Assembly (NCBI GenBank): GCA_945948535.1
Contig: CAMFBN010000004.1
Location: forward strand, 1 to 64,000
DNA from: an uncultured Clostridia bacterium
GTDB lineage: Bacteria; Bacillota; Clostridia; Oscillospirales; Oscillospiraceae
Length of the DNA: 64,000 nt
Reading direction: 5' to 3'
In this document: piece after piece, positions 51,368 through 60,356 of the stretch
Numbering within the stretch: the stretch's first letter is position 1
How the letters are laid out: each line of letters starts with the position of its first letter
Made by a program: the position numbers and the translations under genes
The notes under the pieces: generated by a model
Database searches by the model: none
Told to the model about the DNA's origin: nothing
The model's input: the letters and a program-made list of their open reading frames with translations, nothing else

Positions 51368-52318
51368 TTATCGTTCGCTGCGGTCTTTTGCTTTGGGTCG
51401 GATGGGAGTACCCTGCTCATCGTAATTCCTGGGATCAGCTGCAGGGGTTTCCCAGCCGAACATGGAACCGGCTACCATAGCGGCTTCCTGTGCTTTGGTC
51501 ACGCCATTGGCAGCATTGGCGGCGGTCACGCCCTCTCTGGGGGAAGTATCCTGCGGAAATATTCCCATGGGGGTATATCCCTTTTCGCCCTTGGTAATGA
51601 CAATCATTTCTCCTGTGGATTCCAGAACACTGAAGCACTTCTCCGGGAGGGACGAACGCAGAGGAATCGTTTTCACACCATTGTGCTGCATCCGCTCTGC
51701 AAACTCACAAATGTGATAGAGATTGTTTCCAACCTCCAGATGGGTTTCATCGATATAGCGGCAGGTCTGCTCCAGGGTTTCACCGGAGGGAAGCGTCATG
51801 CGGATTCTGTCGCCGTCCGGAATCCGAAACAGCTCTTTATAGTCCGGCGTGATGAAACGGATGCCCTTTTCCGCTTGCCGCATGTGTCGGTCCAGCCATT
51901 GCCGGATGTAGCAATAGCAGTAAATGTTGTATTCGCCTCTGTTGGGATTCAGCCGCAGCAGATAGGAATAGTGCGGGGTATCTGCCCGGAAGCCATATTC
52001 GTTCCGATCATTGCCGAAGCTGCTGTCCCGGTGCATCCAGCAGTAGGCAGACAGGCTGCTCCGATTTTTCAGAATGCCCCCATACTGTTCATCCTCCCGC
52101 AATGCGTTGATAACTTCGTCGAACTCATGCTTGAAATCCTCGGACTTCAAATCTCCCCGGTGGTCATCCCAGCTTGAAAAAAACTGTTCGCCGCTGCTGC
52201 CGAAATCTCCACGAAGGTGCCCAATACAGCCAGTCTGGGACATAAGCTGTTGGGACTGGGAATAACTGTACATCTGCTCCGCTGCCGTCATGGGGCGCAA
52301 AGTCATTTCTGCTTCCAT
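51368..52318 (-). CDS. Conserved ICE accessory protein, 316 residues
   Basis: I cannot assign a function. The start (LRPMTAAEQMYSYSQSQQL, then TGCIGHLRGDFG) is a pattern I associate with accessory proteins of clostridial ICEs. There is no membrane helix or catalytic motif that I recognise. Its stop is 18 bp before the DarB-like start and its ATG directly follows the preceding stop (TAAATG), so it is part of the same operon and may help in protection or replication of the transferred DNA. Confidence 0.7.
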   Translation of the reverse strand: MEAEMTLRPMTAAEQMYSYSQSQQLMSQTGCIGHLRGDFGSSGEQFFSSWDDHRGDLKSEDFKHEFDEVINALREDEQYGGILKNRSSLSAYCWMHRDSSFGNDRNEYGFRADTPHYSYLLRLNPNRGEYNIYCYCYIRQWLDRHMRQAEKGIRFITPDYKELFRIPDGDRIRMTLPSGETLEQTCRYIDETHLEVGNNLYHICEFAERMQHNGVKTIPLRSSLPEKCFSVLESTGEMIVITKGEKGYTPMGIFPQDTSPREGVTAANAANGVTKAQEAAMVAGSMFGWETPAADPRNYDEQGTPIRPKAKDRSER

Positions 52319-52591
52319 TTATCGCTCACGCTCCTGTTCTTTTTTGGATGTTATCGGAGGGATATCTCCGATAGCGGCGAGGTAATCAATCTCCTGCTCT
52401 GCTCTCTGGCAGAGGTCTTTCAGGGCTTCATACCGATTGCAGGTATAATGACCCCAGAAATAGTTGTCCCCATCCTTACAACGCCATGTGACATACATGT
52501 CCTTCTTAGGATGTTCCCCAAGCACGAACTCCGAATCTTTGACCTTGATGCTCTGGGTGATAATGTAGCCTGCACATTCCCGTTGCTCCAT
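52319..52591 (-). CDS. Small ICE protein related to the next gene
   Basis: This 90-residue cytoplasmic protein is not recognised, but its first half (GYIITQSIKVKDSEFVLGE) resembles the first half of the product at 52595-53203 (DYEIIQSFHIGDQEVVIGE). The two genes are adjacent and probably arose by duplication. GAGGAG lies upstream of the ATG. Confidence 0.7.
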   Translation of the reverse strand: MEQRECAGYIITQSIKVKDSEFVLGEHPKKDMYVTWRCKDGDNYFWGHYTCNRYEALKDLCQRAEQEIDYLAAIGDIPPITSKKEQERER

Positions 52592-52594
52592 AAT

Positions 52595-53203
52595 TCATCG
52601 CTCCTCTCTGTCTTTATGGGATTTCTGTCGGTGTTCAGTTCTGTATTGGTCAAGCCCCAGTGCCGCCCATTTGGGAAGCTGTGACAGTTCCAAGGTGCCA
52701 AGAATATCCTGCCGTTCAAACCGGGCTTCTTTGCCGGAGTACAGATCAACACAGAAGCAGGCAGAGCCACGGCTGTGGGGAGATGCCCCAAAGCCGCCGG
52801 TGCAGAGCTTGATCTGCTTGGTTGCCATCTGATACTCCCGGCGAAGTACCTCCGGCTTGATGACAACCACCTTTCCGTTCAGATTATCCTCGTGGGAAAG
52901 GGGCGTGCAGTCAGCTTTGGTCAGCGGGGTGGTGTCGATGCCCTGAAATTTGGGCTTGAACATTGCCACACGGGTTTTCTCCGCCTGCTGAGCCAGCCGC
53001 TTCCCATACAGCTTCGCAATCTCGCAGAAATCATCGCTGACCAGAACATCGTTATACAGTGCCACGATTTCATTCTGCTGGCAGAAAGCGCACATATAGC
53101 GCTCCTCCGGGAGGGCGTTCAGGTTTTCTCCGATCACCACCTCCTGATCGCCAATATGAAAAGACTGGATGATCTCATAATCACCCGCCATGCGTTTATC
53201 CAT
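52595..53203 (-). CDS. Conserved ICE accessory protein, 202 residues
   Basis: This 202-residue protein of unknown function has a CxxC pair (YMCAFCQQNEIVALYND) that could bind metal or be redox active. It lacks membrane helices. GGAGG precedes the ATG. It follows the sortase genes by 13 bp and precedes the related 90-residue gene, linking the pilus and transfer accessory genes in one minus-strand transcript. Confidence 0.7.
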   Translation of the reverse strand: MDKRMAGDYEIIQSFHIGDQEVVIGENLNALPEERYMCAFCQQNEIVALYNDVLVSDDFCEIAKLYGKRLAQQAEKTRVAMFKPKFQGIDTTPLTKADCTPLSHEDNLNGKVVVIKPEVLRREYQMATKQIKLCTGGFGASPHSRGSACFCVDLYSGKEARFERQDILGTLELSQLPKWAALGLDQYRTEHRQKSHKDREER

Positions 53204-53216
53204 AATCTTCCTCCTG

Positions 53217-53945
53217 TTATACTCGTTCGCAGATTACCAGATACCGCTGTTTCCCGCCGCTGGCGTAGGGGTGGCAGGTCAGCAGGGTCAGCAGCTCCCG
53301 CCCCGGCTGAATCAGAATCTCCTCCACCTGGTAGGGATATATGATCTTGATTTCTGCTACCCGGTAGGTGAGTTGCCCCCAGAGATTCGTGATCGTAACG
53401 GTATCGCCAATCTGCAATTTATCAATGTAGCGGAAATAGCTGGCACCGCCATATCCCCGATGCCCCGCAATCACGCAATTGGTATTCGCACCGCCGATGG
53501 GCAGGCTAGTCTGGCTTAGGTGTGCAGCTCCGTCTGCCATGTGCTGGTTGGTAGCACCCAGATAAATAGGCATTTCCAGCTCCATTGCCGGAATGGTAAT
53601 GACTCCAAAGACTTCCTCTTTCAGTCCGTAGTCCGCCAGCCGGAAGCTGGGCTGCTGATAATCCAGTTTGCAGGATAGCCCCGACTGCCCTTGCTTAAAG
53701 ATTTCTTCATTGTAGGCAGTCATGTCCTCCCAAAGCTCAGGGTAAAGCCGTTGTTCGGATGGCTGCGTGGAATCGGGAATCACAACGCTGGTGGTAGACT
53801 GTGTTTCCTTTTGCTCCTGGAAGGTCTGGACGGTGCTTTCCATTTCCCGCTTCACCAGAAACCCTTGTGCATATGGGTAAGAGAAAACTGCCAGTCCCAC
53901 CAGAAACAGGACAACAAGCACAGTTCTTTGCAGTCCCTTACCCAT
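53217..53945 (-). CDS. Sortase (second copy)
   Basis: This 242-residue membrane-anchored transpeptidase has the sortase catalytic residues: His in VIAGHRGYG, Cys in TLLTCHPY and Arg in GKQRYLV. One N-terminal membrane helix (about 7-25) anchors it. It overlaps the end of the class C sortase gene by 8 bp. With two sortases, one probably polymerises pilin and this one may attach the finished pilus to the wall or add the tip. Confidence 0.88.
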   Translation of the reverse strand: MGKGLQRTVLVVLFLVGLAVFSYPYAQGFLVKREMESTVQTFQEQKETQSTTSVVIPDSTQPSEQRLYPELWEDMTAYNEEIFKQGQSGLSCKLDYQQPSFRLADYGLKEEVFGVITIPAMELEMPIYLGATNQHMADGAAHLSQTSLPIGGANTNCVIAGHRGYGGASYFRYIDKLQIGDTVTITNLWGQLTYRVAEIKIIYPYQVEEILIQPGRELLTLLTCHPYASGGKQRYLVICERV

Positions 53946-54816
53946 GATGCTGTCTCCTACACACCCATTTCCAGATGAGAAACAGGAGAAACGCTGCCAG
54001 TAAAAATCCAGCCACTACAGCTAGACCGATTTCCAGCCCCCGGAGGTAATACTGCATCCAGTGGGAACCAGTGCTGCCTGACGCTTCCGTCTGCTCAGCA
54101 ATCTGTTCTGCTTCCTCATAGGGAATCCGGGATGCAGTTACCAGCAGCCGATGGGTATTGATTCCGTAGGGGGTGCAGGTCACAAGGGTGCAGCAATCTT
54201 CCCCCTCCCAGATACCCAGCAGGCTGGTATCGCTGGGCAGCACCGTGTTGATCTCCGTCACCTGATAGGCCAGCACATCGTCCAGCACATACAGATAGAA
54301 CACATCCCCGATGCCCAACTGCTCCAAATCCGTGAACATGGTCTGGGACGCCATGCCGCTGTGCCCGGAAAGAATGCTGTGGGTGCTGGCTCCGCCTACC
54401 GGCAGGGAGCTACCCAGCAGATGCCCCACGCCTTTGCTCAGGGAACTGTCCCCGGTTCCGTGATAGATGGGCAGGTGGACATTGATTTTCGGGATTTCAA
54501 TATAGCCCATGATTCCGTCCCCGGAGAGGTTGAGAATGGAATCATATTCTTCAGACGCAGATTGCAGGGCTTCCTGGGTATATCCTCCCTCTGTTGTGGT
54601 TCCGGGAAGAAGCGTCTGGTTATATGCAGCCGCCTTTTCCCGCTCCTGCACCAGTACACTGTTGTCTGTCTGGGCGATGACTTCCTGGTAGGCGGTGAAT
54701 ATCTCTGACGCATACTTTCGGTTTACATAATTACTAACGACTGGATACAGTGTCAAACCAAGTGCGGCAAGGAACAGTGCCGCTCCAAAGCAGATAACAA
54801 GAATTCTTCGTTTCAT
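53938..54816 (-). CDS. Class C (pilin-polymerising) sortase
   Basis: This protein of about 292 residues has N- and C-terminal membrane helices, as is typical of class C sortases, and catalytic His in LSGHSGM, Cys in TLVTCTPYGINTHRL and the following Arg. Class C enzymes join pilin subunits through a pilin-motif Lys and an LPXTG Thr. I chose the ATG at 54816. An upstream in-frame ATG overlaps the pilin stop, but that reading would cross a stable hairpin (54836-54863). Confidence 0.88.
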   Translation of the reverse strand: MKRRILVICFGAALFLAALGLTLYPVVSNYVNRKYASEIFTAYQEVIAQTDNSVLVQEREKAAAYNQTLLPGTTTEGGYTQEALQSASEEYDSILNLSGDGIMGYIEIPKINVHLPIYHGTGDSSLSKGVGHLLGSSLPVGGASTHSILSGHSGMASQTMFTDLEQLGIGDVFYLYVLDDVLAYQVTEINTVLPSDTSLLGIWEGEDCCTLVTCTPYGINTHRLLVTASRIPYEEAEQIAEQTEASGSTGSHWMQYYLRGLEIGLAVVAGFLLAAFLLFLIWKWVCRRQHHG

Positions 54817-54835
54817 AGTAATCACCCATTCGGGA

Positions 54836-54863
54836 AGCCCCGGAAGTGTTGGCTTCCGGGGCT
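54836..54863 (-). promoter_or_regulatory. Hairpin between pilin and sortase genes
   Basis: A perfect 11-bp stem (54836-54846 with 54853-54863) with a 6-nt loop lies just after the pilin stop. Hairpins in this place in pilus operons usually protect or limit transcripts so that pilin mRNA exceeds sortase mRNA. Confidence 0.65.
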
Positions 54864-54875
54864 GTCCTTGTATCA

Positions 54876-56819
54876 TCAGGAGTTACGCTTCTTGCGCAGG
54901 GTCAGAACGATCATGCCCGCAGCGCCAGCCATCAGGAGAATACCCACGATGGTGAACATCATAGTTCCGTTATCGCCGGTTTCAGGGAGGTCAAAGCCAC
55001 GGGTGTTGACCACGGTCAGAGGTGCTTCCGCATTGGCGCTGCCATTGTCTTCCAGCATGGTCACGGGATTGCCGTCCACCTTGGCAGATGCGGTCAGCAG
55101 ATGATGCTCCACGCTTCCGTCCACATCATCACAGAGGGCAGCCGTTTCCGCCTGGGAAATGACCACTTCAATGTCCTCTTTCAGCAGCGTGTAGCCGTTG
55201 TCAGTACGGACTTCGGTGATACAGTAGGTGTCATCTTCCAGACCCTTTACAACTACCTTGCCGGAGGAAACAGGAATGAAATGGGTAGCGTCTGCTTCAT
55301 TGGCAACATGGTCATTCACATAGTAAACACCCTCACTCTCGTTCAGCGCTGCCTTGACATAGTAATTGTCGGTTTCGTTGTGAAGGATGAATTCAACCTT
55401 GGAGAAGTCACCGTTGCCATCGCTGAATTTCTTGGTCAGATCAATGCCGTAGGTGTAGAGATGGCAGTCATCCGCCAGCATATCGGAGTAGTTGGTAGAA
55501 GTGCGCTTCCAGGTCAGGACTACATCGTTGGGGTTGCCATTGTCACCGTAGGCAACGGAATTGTCGCTGTCCAGCTTGGCGGCGTAGGTGATGCGCAGGG
55601 TCAGGTCGGAATAGCCGGAATTGACCATACCGGCAGCGGAGTAGACAGCCTTGGAGGTGTTGATTTCCGTCAGTCCGGTCTGCGTCATGGCGATGGTCAT
55701 GGTTTCGCCAGCATCAACGGAATTATAGGAAGCGGTGAACTTACCGTCCGCCTCCGTCCACTTGGCAACGGAATCGGTGCCGGTGCTATCCGTGAAGAAC
55801 TCCAACACCACATCGCCCTTGGCGTAGGTCACACCCTTGGACAGAGTATCAACGAAGGTGTAGGTGGTCAGGTAGGTGGATTCGGAGGTAATGGCGGGCA
55901 GGGTGGAAATGATCTGGTACTCAACGGTATCGCCGCCGGATGCGGTGCCGGTGTGGGCAAAACCATCGGTAATGCCGGAGGTGCCATTGTTCTTGCCGGT
56001 ATCCGCAGCCTGCTCCCGCAGGGTCTTTTCCAGAGTGGGGTCGCCGGTCTGGTTCTTGGGATAGACGGTTACATCATAAACCCAGCGGGTGCCGCCATCG
56101 GTGGCATTGGTGCCGTTCACGGAGGTCATGGGCAGGGAAATCAGGAAGGGGTCGGTGGTGGACACGACATTTTCGGGAACCTTAGTTTCCACGATGAGGT
56201 ACAGACCCAGCGCCAGATTCTCCGCCTTGGTTTTACCGAAGGAATCCGTCAAGGGCATGGCAGTACCACCGATGGCAGCGATATACTGCTCCATAGCGTT
56301 CTTGACCACGGTGGAATTGGCAGTCAGGGCAGCAGACAGGGCATGGATCAGCACATCGGACTGATAGAAATATTTGGCAGAATCCAGAGCATCCGCATTG
56401 GTATAGCGCTGTGCGCCATTCTCCAGACCCAGCGCTTTCAGGAAGTCCGCGCCCTGTACCTTGTCGATGGCATACAGCACCTCTACATGGTTGTCGGTTC
56501 TGTTATCTGCGGTGGACTCGGTGAACTGGACGATATCCGCTACTTTCACAAAGCTGTACTCCACGCCTTCCAGGGCATAGTTCTTCATGGTTTCGTTGAC
56601 ACCGCTTTCATCGGCAACGCCGGTGGAGACATAGGAGCTGTCCCAGATACCGGCATTTTCGCTGCCAGTCAGATCGTACTTGAAGATGGTCAGAGAACCC
56701 TTCTGGGATTCGTCGATGGGAGCGTCCGCGACTTCGGCGGCAGATACGGAGATGGCGCTGCCAAAGCACAGCACCAGAGCCAGACACAGGGCGATAGCTT
56801 TCATAATCTTGGTTTTCAT
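54876..56819 (-). CDS. LPXTG-anchored major pilin (isopeptide-forming)
   Basis: This 647-residue surface protein has a signal peptide (cut after about residue 28), the pilin motif VYPKN near residue 259 whose Lys joins the next subunit, SpaA/Cna-type isopeptide domains, the E box YCITEVRTDNGY, and a sorting signal LPETG followed by a membrane helix and KKRNS. It should be the shaft subunit polymerised by the class C sortase downstream. It follows the tip adhesin gene, separated by a terminator-like hairpin. Confidence 0.92.
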   Translation of the reverse strand: MKTKIMKAIALCLALVLCFGSAISVSAAEVADAPIDESQKGSLTIFKYDLTGSENAGIWDSSYVSTGVADESGVNETMKNYALEGVEYSFVKVADIVQFTESTADNRTDNHVEVLYAIDKVQGADFLKALGLENGAQRYTNADALDSAKYFYQSDVLIHALSAALTANSTVVKNAMEQYIAAIGGTAMPLTDSFGKTKAENLALGLYLIVETKVPENVVSTTDPFLISLPMTSVNGTNATDGGTRWVYDVTVYPKNQTGDPTLEKTLREQAADTGKNNGTSGITDGFAHTGTASGGDTVEYQIISTLPAITSESTYLTTYTFVDTLSKGVTYAKGDVVLEFFTDSTGTDSVAKWTEADGKFTASYNSVDAGETMTIAMTQTGLTEINTSKAVYSAAGMVNSGYSDLTLRITYAAKLDSDNSVAYGDNGNPNDVVLTWKRTSTNYSDMLADDCHLYTYGIDLTKKFSDGNGDFSKVEFILHNETDNYYVKAALNESEGVYYVNDHVANEADATHFIPVSSGKVVVKGLEDDTYCITEVRTDNGYTLLKEDIEVVISQAETAALCDDVDGSVEHHLLTASAKVDGNPVTMLEDNGSANAEAPLTVVNTRGFDLPETGDNGTMMFTIVGILLMAGAAGMIVLTLRKKRNS

Positions 56820-56874
56820 ATTCTTAGATTCCTTTCAGAGTAAAAATGTTGTTTTCGGTTTGTATTTGGGCAGC

Positions 56875-56899
56875 AAAAAAGCCAGGGGGAATCCCTGGC
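56875..56899 (-). terminator. Terminator between tip adhesin and pilin genes
   Basis: GCCAGGG (56881-56887) pairs with CCCTGGC (56893-56899), and on the minus strand six T residues follow. It lies within the operon, between the tip gene stop (56925) and the pilin start (56819). Confidence 0.8.
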
Positions 56900-56924
56900 G
56901 CAGTAGAATCTTCGGTTCATGACA

Positions 56925-59900
56925 TTACCACCGTTTCTTTTTGTAGGAGATCAGCAGCAGGATGGCACAGACAGCGGCGCAAACAAGCTGCATGATTCGC
57001 AGGATAAGCCCGGTGCTTACACCGGTATCCGGCAGGGAGAAGCCCTTGGCATTGACTACCTGTAAGGATACTTGAAGATCATCCACAGGAAGCTGCCCTT
57101 CAAAGGCATACCCTTTCAGGAGTTCATATCCGTTGGGGGCTTCCAGCTCTGTCACTCGGTAATGGAGGCCCGGATAGAGATTGTCCCAGACCAGCAGGCC
57201 GTCCTCACTGGAGGTCAGCGTACCATCTACCAGAGCAGAATTGGAGCAGCCGCCCCGAACAATGGTTTTGGAGTAGGTCACGGGATACCACAGGGAACCC
57301 TCTGCGCTCCATTCCAGAAGGAAGGTTGCCCCGGCAAGGTGTTCCCCGGCGGTGTCGATTTTCTCAATGGTGATTTTCCCGGAACGCAGGGCATTGGTGA
57401 AGAATACCTCGGCAATCTCGCCCTGTTTTACGGTGACAGTCTGTGGGTTATCCCCCTTGCACTCATACAGGCTGTCCTCCGGCAGAAGCTCCTCTATGGT
57501 GTAGATTCCGGGCAGCAGATTCCCGGTCAGAATAAAGCCATCCTCATCGGTGGCAAAGGGAGAGCCGTCCAGAATCTTACCTTCGGCATCCGTAATCTTG
57601 AACTGCCAGCCATCCAAAGAACCGCCGCCCTCCATGGTCTTGGTGATTTTCAGCCTGCCATACTGGACATTGGTGAAAGTGATGAACACATCCTCATGGG
57701 GCTTGATTTCAAATTTCTGGACAGTTTCATCCACCATCCAGTATTCGTCCTCAAATCGACCATGTTCGTCGCCGGTTTCCTTCGCCCAGTAGGTGCCGGG
57801 GTCAAGGTAATAACCAGCCCGACCATCCTCGTTGGTGATAAGGGTGCCGACTTTCTGGGCGCAGGCTTCATCCGAATAGACAGTGATGTGCCAGCCTTCC
57901 ACGGATTCGCCAGTATTGGTCTTTTTGTAGAACCAGACCAGACCCTGCTCCTTGTTGAGCCAGGTATCTACAGTGGTTTCACCGGCTTTTACCGTTACAT
58001 CGTGGAAGCCCAGTTCTGTTAGCCAGTAATTGTCCTCCGTGGGAAGCTCCACTACGGTGTACCGCCCTAACGGAAGATTCTCGGTGCAGGCATAGCCATT
58101 GTCATCGGTGGTGAAGTCTCCGTAGGAATTGCCCTCGGAATCTCTCACCCGGAATGTCCAGCCGCCAAGCTGATTGCCGGTGTTGGTGGTCTTGCGGATT
58201 TCAATACGCCCATAATGGGCGTTGGTGAAGGTGACCTCTGCGGTCTGACCAACGGCAACTGTGACAGACTTTACAGCGGTATCAACTTCCCAATAAGGGT
58301 CATCCGTGGGCAGCTCCTTTGCATAGTAGGTGCCGGAGATCAATCCCGTAACCGTCACGGTGCCATCTGCACCGGTGGTATAGGGAGAGCCGGAGACTGC
58401 GCTGGTACAGGAAGAATCCGTATACAGCCCGATCTGCCAGCCACTTAGGTTTGCACCCGTGTTTGTGACCTTGACCAGCTTCACACTACCGGTGTTCAGC
58501 TTGTTGGTGAAGCTGACTGCGGCGGTGCCACCTGCGGTTACAGTCACCGCCTGCGGGTTAGTACTGGAACAGTAGTACAGAGCGTTGATGGAGCTGTCGG
58601 TATTTCCCAGCTCCTTCACATAGTAGGTGCCGGGGGTAAGCCCGGTGACGGAAATCTTACCGCTGGAATTGGTGCTGTGCGGCCCCGAAACCAGCGTGGT
58701 GCAGGCAGAATTGGAGTATATTCCAAACTGCCAGCCCGAGAGACTCTGTCCGTCCTCGGTGGTTTTCGTCAGGCTGATGGAGCCGGTATTCAGTTTGTTA
58801 TTGAAGCTGACCGAAGTGCTGCCGCCTGCGGTTACAGTTACCGCCTGTGGGTTGGTGCTGGAGCAGTAGTACAGAGCGTTGATTGCGCTGTCCGTATGCC
58901 CCAACTCTTTGACATAGTAGGTTCCTGCCGACAGGTCTGTAACGGATATCTTTCCGCTGGTGTTGGTGGTATGGGGTCCAGATACAAGGCTGGTACAGGC
59001 GCTGTTGCTGTAAATACCAAACTGCCAGCCGGACAAGTTCTTTCCGTCCTCGGTGGTCTTTGTCAGGCTGATGCTCCCCACCTGCGGCACGGCTTTCAGT
59101 TTGAAATAGGCCTTGAGGGAGCCGGTGGATGCACTGCAAAGGGATATGGTAGTCTGATAGCTGGAACCGCTCATGTACCAAAGGCAATAGGTGGAGTTGG
59201 ATGCGGATGGTACAGTACGGGTCGCGGAATAAACCGTAGACTCCGAAATCGTCCCAGTCTGTGTGACGGTAAGCATATTGCCGCTCTTGCTGAAGCTGGC
59301 CCCGTTCCCATTGGAGAAGCTGAAATTGGACAGCACACCATTGGAGTCTGTCACAGAAGCAGTTGTGCCGTTCAGAGTGATGGTTGGCGCACTACTGCTG
59401 GCTGAGGAAGTAAAGCTGGGAATCTTCTTCGCGGATTGGACATAGGAAACCAGCGTGTTGTAATTGGTAGCAAAGTTCGTAACCGATGCCACGCCCGCAT
59501 TGTAGAAGATGTCACCAGCCGTTCCGCTCTCGTTGGTGGAGTTGACCGTAAATGAGCTGGGATCACGCAGGCCACAGACAATTTCAAAGATCAGGAACTG
59601 GGTGGCTATCCGCAGGGGGACATTGGGATTCGCGTCCTTCTTGGTGGTTGTAACGCTGATGGAATGATCCCACATCTGATTGCTGTAGAGGAGAATCAGG
59701 CCAATGGCTTCCCTCCGTTCGGCAGGCAGAGCGTACCACACATTGCTGCCGGTGGTGCTGCCGCTGCCATCCAGAGTTACCTCCCGGTCAACGGAGTTGC
59801 CGGAGGTGCTGGCTGCGTAGCTGCGCCATGGCTCAATACAGTACAGAGGGTCGTCCGCATAGGCAACACCGCCGTACCGGGCAAAGTGCCAGCCCAAGTT

Positions 59901-60200
59901 TTTGATGTATGCTGTGCGGGTGGTGCCTGTACCGTTGGGCTTGTAGGCACAGGTTACCTGACTGTTCAAAACCGTGGTGTAATTGCCGTTATCTGCATAA
60001 TCGAACAGCATGATGCTGCTTTGGGTACTTGCCAGAGCCATTACGCCGTATTCATCTTCAGAATCGTCGGACAGTGTCTGCTCAGACGCAGATTCCGATT
60101 CTGAAATGTTGTTACCAGGTATCTCCTCTGCAAATGCACTGGGAATCATACCGATCAGAAGCAGCACCACAAGAAATAAGGCTGCTATTCGTTTTATCAT
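56925..60200 (-). CDS. Thioester-domain tip adhesin with seven Cna-B repeats
   Basis: This 1,091-residue wall-anchored protein starts with a signal peptide (to about residue 24), then a thioester adhesin domain: Cys121 in PLYCIEPW and Gln201 in IATQFLIFEIVCG fit the two TED motifs and should form an internal Cys-Gln thioester able to bond covalently to host surfaces. Seven Cna-B/SpaA modules follow (about 375-1050), each with a Lys near its start and an E-box such as YYVKELG, then sorting signal LPDTG and a membrane helix. It is the first gene of the pilus locus and presumably caps the pilus. Confidence 0.9.
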   Translation of the reverse strand: MIKRIAALFLVVLLLIGMIPSAFAEEIPGNNISESESASEQTLSDDSEDEYGVMALASTQSSIMLFDYADNGNYTTVLNSQVTCAYKPNGTGTTRTAYIKNLGWHFARYGGVAYADDPLYCIEPWRSYAASTSGNSVDREVTLDGSGSTTGSNVWYALPAERREAIGLILLYSNQMWDHSISVTTTKKDANPNVPLRIATQFLIFEIVCGLRDPSSFTVNSTNESGTAGDIFYNAGVASVTNFATNYNTLVSYVQSAKKIPSFTSSASSSAPTITLNGTTASVTDSNGVLSNFSFSNGNGASFSKSGNMLTVTQTGTISESTVYSATRTVPSASNSTYCLWYMSGSSYQTTISLCSASTGSLKAYFKLKAVPQVGSISLTKTTEDGKNLSGWQFGIYSNSACTSLVSGPHTTNTSGKISVTDLSAGTYYVKELGHTDSAINALYYCSSTNPQAVTVTAGGSTSVSFNNKLNTGSISLTKTTEDGQSLSGWQFGIYSNSACTTLVSGPHSTNSSGKISVTGLTPGTYYVKELGNTDSSINALYYCSSTNPQAVTVTAGGTAAVSFTNKLNTGSVKLVKVTNTGANLSGWQIGLYTDSSCTSAVSGSPYTTGADGTVTVTGLISGTYYAKELPTDDPYWEVDTAVKSVTVAVGQTAEVTFTNAHYGRIEIRKTTNTGNQLGGWTFRVRDSEGNSYGDFTTDDNGYACTENLPLGRYTVVELPTEDNYWLTELGFHDVTVKAGETTVDTWLNKEQGLVWFYKKTNTGESVEGWHITVYSDEACAQKVGTLITNEDGRAGYYLDPGTYWAKETGDEHGRFEDEYWMVDETVQKFEIKPHEDVFITFTNVQYGRLKITKTMEGGGSLDGWQFKITDAEGKILDGSPFATDEDGFILTGNLLPGIYTIEELLPEDSLYECKGDNPQTVTVKQGEIAEVFFTNALRSGKITIEKIDTAGEHLAGATFLLEWSAEGSLWYPVTYSKTIVRGGCSNSALVDGTLTSSEDGLLVWDNLYPGLHYRVTELEAPNGYELLKGYAFEGQLPVDDLQVSLQVVNAKGFSLPDTGVSTGLILRIMQLVCAAVCAILLLISYKKKRW
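58491..59078 (-). repeat. Tandem 294-bp coding repeat (Cna-B modules 1 and 2)
   Basis: Two adjacent units (59078-58785 and 58784-58491) encode 98 residues each that are nearly identical (both begin GSISLTKTTEDG and contain LSGWQFGIYSNSACT). The later five modules are diverged. The near identity indicates recent duplication and a potential for repeat number change by recombination. Confidence 0.85.
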
Positions 60201-60356
60201 GGGTAAAAACTGTTCCTTTCTTTAGATTTGTGCTGGGGGTTGTTCTTCTTTTTCAGACTGTACGGGTAGTTAGAAGGGGTGAGGTGTGGAGAGGGGGAAC
60301 CGCAGGATCACTTGGCGCAGTCCTGTGAAATGGGCAGACTGCCCCCTTGTGAGTGG

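Noticed and set aside
58491-59078. Tandem repeat considered as a CRISPR array or transposon repeat
   Set aside because: The unit is 294 bp, coding and in frame; it is a duplicated protein module.
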